Positions 35,347-45,083 of a stretch of 64,000 nucleotides of DNA are shown here, in pieces. The stretch comes from Pedobacter sp. MC2016-14 (GTDB taxonomy: Bacteria > Bacteroidota > Bacteroidia > Sphingobacteriales > Sphingobacteriaceae): assembly GCF_020991475.1 (NCBI RefSeq), contig NZ_JAJMPA010000001.1:2418001-2482000 (forward strand). The letters run 5' to 3'. Every line of letters starts with the position of its first letter. Positions within the stretch are counted from its first letter, which is position 1. Both the position numbers and the translations under genes were made by a program. A model generated the notes under the pieces. It saw only the letters and a list, made by a program, of their open reading frames with translations. It did no database searches and was not told where the DNA came from.

Positions 35347-36516
35347 ATGAAGTTCATCCTTGTGTTTTGTGTACTGTTTATGAGTTTTTGTGCCTTTGCA
35401 CAACAGAAGATTGCACAGCAGGTAATAACCCGATCTGCAAGTATGGTATTTATCAAAATTAGCGTAAATGGCAGCCAAGAACTTAACTTTTTGTTCGACT
35501 CCGGTGCAGCTACTACAGTTGTTGATGCTAAAACTGCAGCCTCAATTGGATTGGTAACAGGAAACGGAAGCATTTGTGTTAATTCTTCCGCTGGTACTGC
35601 AGCAAATTACCCTACTTTTTCTAATCCCGCATACGCGTTGGGCAATGCGAGGTTCAGTGCAGCTACCGGTCTAACCACAGATCTTTCTGGTTTTACCAAA
35701 ATCTTTGGATTACAGGTAGATGGCATAGTAGGTCAGGATTTATTGAAAAATTATAGTGTAGAGCTGGATCTTGATAAAAACTGCATTAACGTTTATGATG
35801 GCCAGTTGGAAAACTGGTATGCCGACAATGTACAAAAGTTACCCTTCACCTTAAAAAATGGTACACCAAGGATCACACTAAGCCTGGTGATGAATAATAA
35901 ATCAGTGCCCGGAACTTACCTTTTTGATACAGGTGCCGCGGCGGCGCTTTCCTGTAATGCTTATTTTAATCAGCTAAACAGTTTACAAGCTCAGGTTAAA
36001 AGCCCTAGCACAACGGCTTCATTAGATATTTCTGGTCAAAAAACAGAAAGTACAATTGGGCAGGTTGATGGAGTAACAATTGGTAAATACGCGTTAAAAA
36101 ATACAGCGGTTTCCATAAGTAAGGCTGAGTATCCGCTGCCAACTGCTGACGCTGGTTTATTGGGTATGGGGCTTATTGGTCGGTTTAACATTTTATTTGA
36201 CAATAAAGGAGGCACAATTTCCATTAGTCCTAATAAAACCTTTAACGATCCCTTTGTACCAATATATCAGCTGGGCATTGGTTTAAGTTGGAATGGTGGT
36301 GCCATATTTTCCATAAGTAATCTACGTAACGATGCAATTGCCTATCAATCCGGATTGCGAAATGGTGATGTTATTGAAAAGGTAAACGGCCAAATCCCTG
36401 CAGTAATCAATGATCTGTACCAGGATTTAAAAAAGTTGGGTACCATGGATTTAAAGATTGAAGTAAAAAGGGATGGTAAGCCATATACAATTATCTTAAA
36501 AAAGTTAATCTCATGA
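35347..36516 (+). CDS. Secreted aspartyl protease with C-terminal PDZ domain
   Basis: This is a 389-aa exported protein (signal LVFCVLFMSFCAFAQQ). It has two retropepsin-like lobes in one chain: FLFDSGAATTVVD with Asp51, and YLFDTGAAAALSC with Asp194. Each is followed by a hydrophobic-hydrophobic-glycine segment (VDGIVGQDLL and GLLGMGLIG), as expected for a pepsin-type double-psi fold. A PDZ domain closes the protein (AYQSGLRNGDVIEKVNGQIP). Both catalytic aspartates are present, so activity is plausible. Bacterial aspartyl proteases of this kind are common in Bacteroidota but poorly characterised. Its stop overlaps the next start by four bases (ATGA), so translation is coupled to the TlpA-like gene. 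Confidence 0.88.
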   Translation: MKFILVFCVLFMSFCAFAQQKIAQQVITRSASMVFIKISVNGSQELNFLFDSGAATTVVDAKTAASIGLVTGNGSICVNSSAGTAANYPTFSNPAYALGNARFSAATGLTTDLSGFTKIFGLQVDGIVGQDLLKNYSVELDLDKNCINVYDGQLENWYADNVQKLPFTLKNGTPRITLSLVMNNKSVPGTYLFDTGAAAALSCNAYFNQLNSLQAQVKSPSTTASLDISGQKTESTIGQVDGVTIGKYALKNTAVSISKAEYPLPTADAGLLGMGLIGRFNILFDNKGGTISISPNKTFNDPFVPIYQLGIGLSWNGGAIFSISNLRNDAIAYQSGLRNGDVIEKVNGQIPAVINDLYQDLKKLGTMDLKIEVKRDGKPYTIILKKLIS

Positions 36517-37913
36517 TCAAATTAAAACTAATGTTGTCTTTCTTTTTGCTTGCCTCTGCTCTGCAGCTTTATGCTCAGCAGGTTACCATTAAGCAACTGG
36601 CTGCAAATGAAAAAACAGCCGGATTCTTTGTTGAGGTATATGGCCAGAAAGGAAAGGTATTGTCTACATCACTTAAATATGATACGACAGGTAAAACCAG
36701 CCTTGCCGCTCCTGAACAGGCACAGCTGTATTGGATAGATAACCAGCCCTATTATCTGTTTGAAAACGATAAGGTAGAGATTACCCTGCCAGAAAAGAAA
36801 ACCGCTGCAGTTTTGCGTTCGGAGGAATTAGCCCTTGCCGATGGATTACAAATCAAAGGTAAACACGCTGCCGAGAACCTGCTGATCAATACCCTATACA
36901 GGGAGTGGAGCAGTTACAGTAAGAAATTTGGACAAGATACAACATCAAAAGCAGTTGCCGCACTTGAGCAAACAACACAAAACATAGCCTTACTAATTGC
37001 CAAAACCACAAAAAACCAGGAACTCCTGGGGCTGGCAAAATTCATCAACAATATGAGATCCCTGGAAAACAGGTTGCAGTTTTTAAACCGGAGTAACAAT
37101 GCAGGCGTAACCGCTTCTTTTTATGCGTTAGCAGATCAAATTGACCTGGATGCAGGGTACCTGGCGCTTTTTAAAGACATTTCCATCAGAGGTTTTTTAG
37201 CCAGCTATTACAAGTTTGTCAAATTAAGGGATGGAGGAAACATACATGATCGGGCATTGTCAGATAACGCTTCTACGGAACGCATGTTGTACTTTTTAAA
37301 CAAAACGAACAACCAGCGTTTGCTATCGACAGAAGTGGCCCAGGCTATTGTCTACCATTTGTCGCTTTACGGACTGGACAATGAGCTGCAAAAGGTAATT
37401 GCCCTGGCCAGAAATAAAATTACAGACCAGGCCATTTTAAACACCATCAATAGCAATGAAACTAATTACAAAGCTGTTGCAGCAAGAGTTTCCGCACCAG
37501 AATTTGAATTACCCGATGCAGATGGCAAACTTGTTCGTTTGTCTGATTTTAAAGGCAAAGTGGTAGCCATAGACGTATGGGCTACCTGGTGCATTCCATG
37601 TATGCAATCTTTGCCTAAATTTCTGGCACTGCGTGAAAAGTATAAAGACAACAAAAATATTTCATTCATCAGCATTTCTATAGATGATGCCGCTGCTAAA
37701 AATAAATGGCTTGCATTTTTGAAAGCGAAAAATATGCAGGGCATAGACCTGCATGCAGGCGCAGGAAGAACCAGTGGCTTTGAAAAGGATTATGTAGTTA
37801 CAGGGATACCCCGATATATATTGATCGATAAAAATGGAAAAATTATTGCCAGCCATGCCGTAGCGGCTTCTGAGCCGGAATATGAAAAGCTGATACTATC
37901 GGCAATGAAATAG
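36513..37913 (+). CDS. TlpA-like thioredoxin-domain protein (locus 2)
   Basis: This is an exported 466-aa protein (signal MLSFFLLASALQLYAQQ). It has an N-terminal beta-rich DUF4369-like part, a helical middle (about residues 120-320) and a C-terminal thioredoxin fold with WATWCIPC (Cys360/Cys363) and the cis-Pro region VTGIPRYILID. It is the last gene of the protease-rich locus 2. The most direct role would be reducing disulfides in substrate proteins so that the co-encoded proteases can act, but maintenance of secreted enzymes is equally possible. No convincing intrinsic terminator was seen between its stop and the next sigma gene 82 bases on. Confidence 0.9.
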   Translation: MIKLKLMLSFFLLASALQLYAQQVTIKQLAANEKTAGFFVEVYGQKGKVLSTSLKYDTTGKTSLAAPEQAQLYWIDNQPYYLFENDKVEITLPEKKTAAVLRSEELALADGLQIKGKHAAENLLINTLYREWSSYSKKFGQDTTSKAVAALEQTTQNIALLIAKTTKNQELLGLAKFINNMRSLENRLQFLNRSNNAGVTASFYALADQIDLDAGYLALFKDISIRGFLASYYKFVKLRDGGNIHDRALSDNASTERMLYFLNKTNNQRLLSTEVAQAIVYHLSLYGLDNELQKVIALARNKITDQAILNTINSNETNYKAVAARVSAPEFELPDADGKLVRLSDFKGKVVAIDVWATWCIPCMQSLPKFLALREKYKDNKNISFISISIDDAAAKNKWLAFLKAKNMQGIDLHAGAGRTSGFEKDYVVTGIPRYILIDKNGKIIASHAVAASEPEYEKLILSAMK

Positions 37914-37969
37914 AAATTGAAGCTTTGACTGATATTTAATTGAATTCAGGTGTATTCCCGGCAATTGAG

Positions 37970-37977
37970 TATGTTTG
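37970..37977 (+). promoter_or_regulatory. Bacteroidota -7 box before the locus 3 sigma factor
   Basis: TATGTTTG is an exact TAnnTTTG match 18 bases upstream of the sigma factor ATG at 37996. The same octamer precedes the orphan FecR at 58351. A TTG at 37940-37942 is too far for a standard -33, so the assignment rests on the -7 box and position. Confidence 0.45.
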
Positions 37978-37995
37978 TAAAAAGCATAATTCTTA

Positions 37996-38592
37996 ATGTC
38001 ATTCAAAGCCCTGGAAAGAGAAACCGAATTGCTGGTGCGACTTGCACGGGGGGATGAACGTGCGTTTGAAATACTTTATTACCACTATAGTCCACGATTG
38101 TTTCCCTTTGTAGATAAAATGGTGCGCAACCGCCGTATTACAGAAGAAATTATCCAGGATGTGTTTATGCTCTTGTGGACAAACCGTTCTCATATCGCTA
38201 CTGTACAGCATCCAACATCTTACATATTTAGCATTGCGAGCCATAAAACACTTGATTACCAGCGAAAAATTGCCAGTGACAAACGCTTACTTGAGAAAGT
38301 GGTAGCTTCGGCCATTGAATTTCAAAATGAAACCGAAGAACAACTTATTTACAAAGAAAGCGCTGCATTAATTAAACAGGCAGTCGCCACGCTTCCCGAA
38401 CGGCGCAGGATGATTTATGAACTGAGCAGGATCGAGGGGCTTAATCACGACCAAATCGCTGAAAGGCTCGGAATCTCCAGAAGTACGGTGGCTAATCAAA
38501 TGGTTAGCGCACTGAAGTATATCCGCTCTTTTTTGGAAAAGCGGTCTGGAGTTTTTTCCTATGCCATTTTCTTTTTTCTTACCAGCAAGTAG
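37996..38592 (+). CDS. ECF sigma factor, FecI-like (locus 3)
   Basis: This is a 198-aa Bacteroides-type ECF sigma factor. Region 2 is visible as ITEEIIQDVFMLLWTNRSHI and region 4 as LSRIEGLNHDQIAERLGISRSTVANQMVSALKYIRS. The protein ends in a hydrophobic tail (VFSYAIFFFLTSK). FecR begins 93 bases downstream, the same spacing class as the other loci (91-95 bases). A good -7 promoter box lies 18 bases upstream, which is the clearest promoter assignment among the sigma genes here. It should be kept inactive by the neighbouring FecR until the locus 3 transducer signals substrate. Confidence 0.93.
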   Translation: MSFKALERETELLVRLARGDERAFEILYYHYSPRLFPFVDKMVRNRRITEEIIQDVFMLLWTNRSHIATVQHPTSYIFSIASHKTLDYQRKIASDKRLLEKVVASAIEFQNETEEQLIYKESAALIKQAVATLPERRRMIYELSRIEGLNHDQIAERLGISRSTVANQMVSALKYIRSFLEKRSGVFSYAIFFFLTSK

Positions 38593-38685
38593 AGATTGGC
38601 TGTTAGCAATATTTATTTTATAAAAAATCTTTAATGTGAATAGTAGTAGAGTGCCTTTGCTACGTCTTATCCTTAAAAGAGCAAA

Positions 38686-39861
38686 ATGACATCCGAACCC
38701 ACACCCATAGCAGTGCTTTTTAAAAAATTGGCTGACAATACAGCAACTGCCCAGGAAATTGAGCAGTATTATCAGCTTGTAAATAAGCCAGAATTGGAAT
38801 TGGAAATTAAAGAACTGATGTCTGCAGCGCTCAATGCTCAAGACCTTGGCCAAACTACAGAAGTGGAAAGGATTGATCGTGTTTATTTTGAACTCTATAA
38901 TGAAATTACAAGTAAGGAGGGCAAAAGCGCCAAAGTGGGGCTACGATTATGGTTGCGTATTGCTGCTGTAGCCGCTGTAGTTGCCTTAACTTTTATTGGC
39001 ATCTATTTTTATAACAACTGGATATCATATCACAATTCTCAACTGGCAATGCAAAAAGTTGCACCAGGAAAAGTTGGTGCTACGTTGACCTTAGCCAATG
39101 GGAAAAAGATCAGGTTAAGCGATGTGAGCCGCGGTGAAATTGCCAGAGAAGCAGGTATCAGCGTAACTAAAACTGCCGAAGGCCAATTGGTTTACGAAAT
39201 CAAATCAAATGAAAATGGCCGTAATGATGTTAATACGCTAAGTACAGCTAAAGGAGAAACTTACGTTGTGACCCTTCCCGATAAGTCTAAAGTTTGGTTG
39301 AATGCCGCATCCAGTTTAACATACACTGCGGGGCTTGTGAATAAGGGAATACGCAAAATTAAACTTTTGGGAGAAGCTTATTTTGAGATTTCTAAGGATA
39401 AAGAACATCCTTTCGTAGTAGAAAGTAACCATCAGCAAGTAGAAGTTCTGGGAACTCATTTTAATATAAATGCATATGGCGACGAATCTGCCATTTTAAC
39501 TACACTGTTGGAAGGATCTGTAAAAGTAACTTCAGGCCAATATCTGCTGATACTAAAGCCTGGACTTCAGGCTATTAATAATGGGCGCAACGTTAAAGTA
39601 GCTGAGGCTGATCTAGAATCCGCAATAGATTGGATGAAGGGTGATTTTAACCTTGATGGTCTAAATTTTAAAGCTGCTATGCGCAAGATTGGACGTTGGT
39701 ATGATCTGGAAGTGATTTATGATCAATCCGTATCTGATAATATCATGTCAGGAGGTTGGATCTCCAGGAATACTAAACTCTCTACAATACTAGAAGTTGT
39801 AGAACGGTCCGGACAAGTTCATTTTGAACTGAAAGGACGGAAACTGTATGTTTCCAAATAA
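38686..39861 (+). CDS. FecR-family anti-sigma factor (locus 3)
   Basis: This is a single-pass inner-membrane anti-sigma factor of 391 aa. The membrane helix is about residues 87-107 (IAAVAAVVALTFIGIYFY). The periplasmic FecR domain shows VGATLTLANGKKIRLSD, VWLNAASSLTYTAG, LLGEAYFEISKDKEHPFVV and QQVEVLGTHFNINAYGDE. DUF4974 shows LNFKAAMRKIGRWYDLEVIY. It closely resembles the FecR at 58351 in motif wording (TLTLANGKKI, EAYFEISKD, VEVLGTHFNI), suggesting the two loci arose by duplication. A 190-bp gap with a stem-loop separates it from SusC. Confidence 0.95.
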   Translation: MTSEPTPIAVLFKKLADNTATAQEIEQYYQLVNKPELELEIKELMSAALNAQDLGQTTEVERIDRVYFELYNEITSKEGKSAKVGLRLWLRIAAVAAVVALTFIGIYFYNNWISYHNSQLAMQKVAPGKVGATLTLANGKKIRLSDVSRGEIAREAGISVTKTAEGQLVYEIKSNENGRNDVNTLSTAKGETYVVTLPDKSKVWLNAASSLTYTAGLVNKGIRKIKLLGEAYFEISKDKEHPFVVESNHQQVEVLGTHFNINAYGDESAILTTLLEGSVKVTSGQYLLILKPGLQAINNGRNVKVAEADLESAIDWMKGDFNLDGLNFKAAMRKIGRWYDLEVIYDQSVSDNIMSGGWISRNTKLSTILEVVERSGQVHFELKGRKLYVSK

Positions 39862-39917
39862 TTAACAAAACTATTTAACCTTAAATCAATTGGAGATGAA
39901 AAGACCTTTACACTAAT

Positions 39918-40057
39918 ATAAAAGCAAACCAGAAGTGAAGCACCTCTGGTTTGTGTTTGGAGACAATCAATAAATCAACTGTTTTAACCGCAGTTATGCC
40001 GACACTTTTCGACCGGTAAAGGCAAGCTGCATCATACCAAACTAAACGTAAATGTAT
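39918..40057 (-). ncRNA. Putative cis-antisense RNA over the susC leader (locus 3)
   Basis: A perfect 9-bp stem, CAAACCAGA (39925-39933) with TCTGGTTTG (39945-39953), is extended by an inner GTG/CAC pair. On the minus strand it is followed by only four U's, so this terminator is weaker than at loci 1, 4 and 5. An exact minus-strand TAnnTTTG (40058-40065, TATTTTTG) overlaps the first codons of SusC and could start an RNA of about 130 nt. The -33 element is not evident. Confidence 0.27.
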
Positions 40058-43000
40058 CAAAAATATACTATAAAACCAGGTATAACACCTTCGTTATGCC
40101 ATAAAATATGGCTAATTATGCGATTAACCACCATAATTATTTTAGCATCTCTTTTGCAGGTCAGCGCGGTAACCTTTGGCCAAAAAATTACGATTGATCA
40201 AAAGAACGTACCGTTGACCTCTTTATTTAAAGAGATCAGAAAACAGAGTGGATACAACTTTTATTATGACGGCAGCATCATCAAACCCGGAATTTTGGGC
40301 AGTGTAATTGTGTCCGATGCCTCAATAGAAGAAGCGTTAAAAAGCATGCTGGCTGATCTTCCGTTCAAGTATGAGATCAAAGACCGCACTGTTTTGATCA
40401 CAAAGAAAGAAGATCCTTCTTTTCTGACAAACTTTATGAACCGTCTCTCGGAAATTGACATCTCAGGAAAAATCGTCGATGCAGAAACCGGCAATCCTTT
40501 GCCAGGAGCTACGGTTAGAATTAAAGGAACAAGGAATTTTGCCAATACACAAACCAATGGTGAGTTTAATCTGGATAATGTAAAGGAAAACGCGATATTG
40601 GTGATCAGTTATATCGGGTATAAAACCAAAGAGGTTCCGGTATCTGCAAATCCAGGTGTAATTCGTTTGGAAGCTGATTTAGCCACCCTCGACGAAGTTG
40701 GCGTTACGGTGAACACCGGGTACCAGCGCATCTCGCCACAGCAGGTAACAGGTGCGATATCCCAGATCGGCACTAAGGCGTTTGAGTCGCGGATCAGCAC
40801 GGATTTGTTATCCGGATTACAGAACCGTCTTCCCGGATTGTTAATCAACAATGATATTCAATTCCAGGGAAATAACTTATTCCAAATCCGGGGTATCTCT
40901 ACCATGACGGGTAATCCGAAACCACTGATTGTATTGGACGGTTACCCGACCGACCTTTCGCTCAATGACATCAACCCCAATGAAATAGAAAACGCAACCA
41001 TCTTGAGGGATGCAGCGACCGCAGCCATCTACGGAGTCCGTGCTTCTAATGGGGTCATCATTATTGATCGGAAGAAGGGCGTAGCAGGTGATGCAAGAAT
41101 TGCATTTCGTAGTACGCTAAGCTTAAGGCCACACGATAACTATAGCAAATTCAGATATGAGAAAGACGGATCAATCCAATTGAATTACTTTAGAAGCCGC
41201 GGGTATGGCACCAGTCTGCCCGGTTATATCACATCTGAAGAAACGGGTGCCCAGCCGTATTTAACGGGCTATTCGTCGGATGCAGCTGTAAACTTGCTGA
41301 TAGACCAGTCGCTTGGCCGCATCACAGCAGCGCAGGCAGAACAAGGTTATGCAGATCTTGCATCCTATAACAATGCAGAAGATTATGAAAAGTATTTCCT
41401 GCGCAATGCCGTGACCCAACAATATAACTTAAACGTTTCAGGTGGTAGCAACAAAGCCTTGTATTACATTACAGGAAACTATCTGGGCAACAAGTTGAAC
41501 CAGCAGAATAACGACAATCGCAAAGTTCAATTGTCCAGTCGGTTCAATTTGACCTTAAGCAAAAGACTTTCGGTAGAATTGCTGACCGATTACAATGAGA
41601 CTATAGCCAATAGCGCGCCCATTCCGGACATTAGTAAAATATATGCTGACGAGCGATTTGCTGACGCGAATGGTAACCCGCTTCCTATTGTCGCCGGTTC
41701 TTCAAGAGCAGGAAGCAGGTTAACAGCTGCCACACTACTTAAGGGATTTGTGGATCAGCGAATGTACCCACTTACCGAGATGAATGAGGTGAATACGCGT
41801 CAGCGCATTGCTGATTACCGCGTCTCGGCCAACTTTAAATACAATATTGGCAAAGGCCTGGATTTATCATTTGGTGGGGTTTACGAAAGTTCAACTACCC
41901 AGCAGCGACGTATTGGTACCGAGAATTCTTCGATGACCAGAACCATTTTCAACAGGTTTATACAACCCGTTACCACCACAAATGCCTTGTTAACCTATAA
42001 TTTGCCAAGAGGAGGTTACCTGCAGGAACAGGAATCACTTTTGCGCAGCTATACCACCCGTGCACAGTTAAATTACAATAAACAAATCTCTTCTGATCAT
42101 TCCATTAATGCCATTTTAGGGGCAGAAGTTAGAAAAGGGGTAACAGAAGGTTCCAGGGCTGCCACTTTTGGTTACAATGACCAAACACTATTGCAACAGC
42201 CTACGGATTACAACAAACTTTTTAATTCAAGTACATCATTTAATACCAATTATATATACAATTCACAAGGCGTGCCGCTTGTATATACCGACCTTTTTGC
42301 ACAAACCTTTAGTGACGATCGCTTTGTTTCGGGATATATGAATGCGGTATACAGTTATAAAAGCAGGTATTCCATGACTGGAAGTATCCGTATCGATCAG
42401 TCTAACCTGTTTGGTACAGACCCAAAGTACAAGTATAAACCATTATGGTCATTGGGGGCAGCCTGGAATATCGATCGTGAAAACTTTATGAAAGAGGTAA
42501 CCTGGGTGGATGCACTTAAATTGCGTATGGCCCGTGGCTTTAATGGAAATATCTCCAAAGCCAGTCTTCCGCAAGTAGTTGCTCAATATGCTTTAAACGA
42601 TGTGACACTCCCGTCATACTCTTCTCTTACGCTTCTTACACCCGCAAACAGTGGACTGAGATGGGAGCAGACCGACAATTTTAACCTGGGATTGGACTTT
42701 ACTATTTTCAGGAACATCTCAGGGAGTATGGATTATTATCGTAAGAAAAGTACAGACGTACTTGGGAACCTGGACATAGATCCGTTTAAAGGAGTTACTC
42801 CTGCCCTGGTAAACCTGGCCAGTATCAGTAATAAAGGAATTGAGTTTACGCTGAATTCCGATTGGCTTAAGAGAGGGAAATTAAACTGGAATTCCGGATG
42901 GGTTGTTTCGTATAATACAAGTAAAGTATTAGAGGCCTATATCCCCCAAGCTTCCATTCCACAGTTTAGTTCTCAGGCTTTGCCAACTGTGTCTTCACAA

Positions 43001-43660
43001 GCTGTAATTACTGCTGCGGCAGGAGGGTATATGAAGGGCGAGCCAGTGGGTAATATTTATAGTTACCGTTATGCAGGTATAAATGCTGCCGGAGCTGCTT
43101 TGTATTACGACAGTAAAGGAAATCCAACTGTAATAACTAGTACCATAGATGAAGGTTACGGATCTTTAGATAGCCGCGGAACCTCTATTCCAGCACTAAA
43201 TATGGGCTTGAGCAACCGGTTGGATATTGGCAATTTTTACCTGTATGCTATGGTTAATTACTATGGCGGATTTGTGGTAAGGACACCGCTTCCAAGTCCG
43301 ATAGTGCCTCGCCCAATTGAAGGTGCCGGCAGTTATTGGAAAAAGGCAGGTGATGAGGCTACTGCAAGTTTGCCATCTGCAGCTTACATTAATACTTCGG
43401 GAGCTGCTTACCTGGCCAATTCAGACCGCTTTGTAATGAACGGTGCTTACCTCACCGTAGGTGATGTTACTCTTTCTTACAACTTGCGTGACCTTGCCCC
43501 ATTGAAAAAGGCAGGCTTTAGCAATTTTGAAGTTAAGCTGCAGGCCTCAAATATCTATACGGTAGGTTTTAACCCGGATAATTATAGTTTGGCCACGGGT
43601 AGCTACCTTAAAAAATATATTACGCCTACCTACACGTTAGGGATATTTACCAATTTTTAA
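40052..43660 (+). CDS. SusC-family TonB-dependent transducer (locus 3)
   Basis: This is an outer-membrane importer of 1202 aa. The start at 40052 gives an N-terminal extension MYQKYTIKPGITPSLC ahead of the signal helix LTTIIILASLLQVSA. STN is about 45-120 (LTSLFKEIRKQSGYNFYY) and CarboxypepD_reg about 137-220. The plug has NLFQIRGISTMTGNPKP, IVLDGYP and ILRDAATAAIYGVRASNG. It reads IIIDRKKG where other SusCs in the window read ITTK, a small plug variation. The barrel ends LGIFTNF. SusD follows after 33 bases. The only accessory gene in this locus is a DUF4369-TlpA protein, so the ligand type cannot be inferred from enzymes. Confidence 0.95.
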   Translation: MYQKYTIKPGITPSLCHKIWLIMRLTTIIILASLLQVSAVTFGQKITIDQKNVPLTSLFKEIRKQSGYNFYYDGSIIKPGILGSVIVSDASIEEALKSMLADLPFKYEIKDRTVLITKKEDPSFLTNFMNRLSEIDISGKIVDAETGNPLPGATVRIKGTRNFANTQTNGEFNLDNVKENAILVISYIGYKTKEVPVSANPGVIRLEADLATLDEVGVTVNTGYQRISPQQVTGAISQIGTKAFESRISTDLLSGLQNRLPGLLINNDIQFQGNNLFQIRGISTMTGNPKPLIVLDGYPTDLSLNDINPNEIENATILRDAATAAIYGVRASNGVIIIDRKKGVAGDARIAFRSTLSLRPHDNYSKFRYEKDGSIQLNYFRSRGYGTSLPGYITSEETGAQPYLTGYSSDAAVNLLIDQSLGRITAAQAEQGYADLASYNNAEDYEKYFLRNAVTQQYNLNVSGGSNKALYYITGNYLGNKLNQQNNDNRKVQLSSRFNLTLSKRLSVELLTDYNETIANSAPIPDISKIYADERFADANGNPLPIVAGSSRAGSRLTAATLLKGFVDQRMYPLTEMNEVNTRQRIADYRVSANFKYNIGKGLDLSFGGVYESSTTQQRRIGTENSSMTRTIFNRFIQPVTTTNALLTYNLPRGGYLQEQESLLRSYTTRAQLNYNKQISSDHSINAILGAEVRKGVTEGSRAATFGYNDQTLLQQPTDYNKLFNSSTSFNTNYIYNSQGVPLVYTDLFAQTFSDDRFVSGYMNAVYSYKSRYSMTGSIRIDQSNLFGTDPKYKYKPLWSLGAAWNIDRENFMKEVTWVDALKLRMARGFNGNISKASLPQVVAQYALNDVTLPSYSSLTLLTPANSGLRWEQTDNFNLGLDFTIFRNISGSMDYYRKKSTDVLGNLDIDPFKGVTPALVNLASISNKGIEFTLNSDWLKRGKLNWNSGWVVSYNTSKVLEAYIPQASIPQFSSQALPTVSSQAVITAAAGGYMKGEPVGNIYSYRYAGINAAGAALYYDSKGNPTVITSTIDEGYGSLDSRGTSIPALNMGLSNRLDIGNFYLYAMVNYYGGFVVRTPLPSPIVPRPIEGAGSYWKKAGDEATASLPSAAYINTSGAAYLANSDRFVMNGAYLTVGDVTLSYNLRDLAPLKKAGFSNFEVKLQASNIYTVGFNPDNYSLATGSYLKKYITPTYTLGIFTNF

Positions 43661-43693
43661 AAATCAAGTATTCATATCATAAAAGAAAACGAA

Positions 43694-45082
43694 ATGAAAA
43701 CAAAATATATCTGCTTTCCCGTATTGCTGCTGTGTTTACTACTGGCCGCCTGCGACAAATTTTTGGATGTAGCACCCAAGGGAAAAACAACGCTAAACAC
43801 AGTCAACGACTTTGACCTTTGGCTGGGTAACCGGTTTTTGGGCGAAATTAGCGGTATACCCCAAATTTGCTGGATGACAGACCATGCACAAAAGCTTCCA
43901 TGGCGACCGGATGCGATTGCAGAAGGTGAAAGGGCCTATACCTGGGCCGAACAGTTGACAGATGCGAATGCAACTCCTAAAATGTTGTCGGGAGCCTACA
44001 ACCACATTTATTATTTTAATACGGTATTGGAGAATGTAGATGCTGCTACAGGGGGCAGTGATCAAAAAAAGCGCCAACTGAAAGCAGAGGCTTTGCTGGG
44101 CAGGGCGAATGAATATTTTTACCTGTTAAACCTGTATGGCAAATCTTACAATGCTTCTACGGCGGCGAGTGATTTGGCAGTGCCTTTTGTAACATCGGCA
44201 GACGTAAATGTAGCCACCCCACCAAGGGCAACTGTGCAGCAAATGTATGACTACCTTATTGCTGATCTGAATGCGGCATTAGCGGATCTTCCGGCAGATA
44301 ATGCTGCTAACCGTTTCCGCGGGTCGGTACATGCAGCTTATAGCGTATTGGCCAGGGTATATCTTTATATGCGAAATTATCCTGAAGCAGCAAAATACGC
44401 GGCACTTTCCCTGCAAAGACCGGGTGGCGCTGCGGTTACCAACTATAATGGTGTGGTTAGAGGGGTATTCCCAAGAAACACAAGGCTCAATGAGATGATT
44501 TATGCCCGTGGCAGTGATCCTACCTCAGGATCTCTTGTTAGTATGGGAGATTCTACATTTATTAAGAGCTACCCATCTACTGATTTGCGACTTGCTTTGA
44601 CCTTTTACGAGGGCATCGCCTCCGCATTCAATTACAATACCGTAAAGCCGAGTGCAGGTGTGCGCTTCTCAGCAACCGCCAATGGATACTATGATGTTCC
44701 TGTAGGTACTTCGGTTCCCGAAATGAAATTAATTATTGCTGAAAATGCCGCGCGTAATAACGAGCTTACGAGCGCCCTTCAACAGCTGAATGACATACGT
44801 GTAAACCGTTTTTTAAGTGCAAATTATCAGGCACTTTCATCCAACAACCAGGAAGAAGTACTAGGTTGGGTATTGAGAGAAAGACGTTATGAAATGCCGA
44901 TAAATGGGTTACGCTGGTTTGATATGCGCCGTTTGGATGCAGAAGGACGGATGCCCACAGTCACAAGGTTAGACCAGTCCAAGAAGGTGATTGCAACACT
45001 TCCTCCAGGAAGTCCTCGTTATACCCTTCAAATTCCGCTCAGTGCTATTGTGTATAACCCGGGTATGCCCATGAATCCATAA
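43694..45082 (+). CDS. SusD/RagB-family lipoprotein (locus 3)
   Basis: This is the 462-aa partner of the locus 3 SusC. The lipoprotein signal is YICFPVLLLCLLLAAC followed by DKFLDVAPKGKTTLNT, where the KGKTT stretch after the anchor is common in one SusD subgroup and recurs at 63178 as PKGKQIAETT. The core has KAEALLGRANEYFYLLNLYGK and the C-terminal hallmark RERRYEMPINGLRWFDMRRL. It ends with IVYNPGMPMNP. The next gene starts 1 base after its stop, so co-expression with the TlpA protein is nearly certain. Confidence 0.95.
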   Translation: MKTKYICFPVLLLCLLLAACDKFLDVAPKGKTTLNTVNDFDLWLGNRFLGEISGIPQICWMTDHAQKLPWRPDAIAEGERAYTWAEQLTDANATPKMLSGAYNHIYYFNTVLENVDAATGGSDQKKRQLKAEALLGRANEYFYLLNLYGKSYNASTAASDLAVPFVTSADVNVATPPRATVQQMYDYLIADLNAALADLPADNAANRFRGSVHAAYSVLARVYLYMRNYPEAAKYAALSLQRPGGAAVTNYNGVVRGVFPRNTRLNEMIYARGSDPTSGSLVSMGDSTFIKSYPSTDLRLALTFYEGIASAFNYNTVKPSAGVRFSATANGYYDVPVGTSVPEMKLIIAENAARNNELTSALQQLNDIRVNRFLSANYQALSSNNQEEVLGWVLRERRYEMPINGLRWFDMRRLDAEGRMPTVTRLDQSKKVIATLPPGSPRYTLQIPLSAIVYNPGMPMNP

Positions 45083-45083
45083 T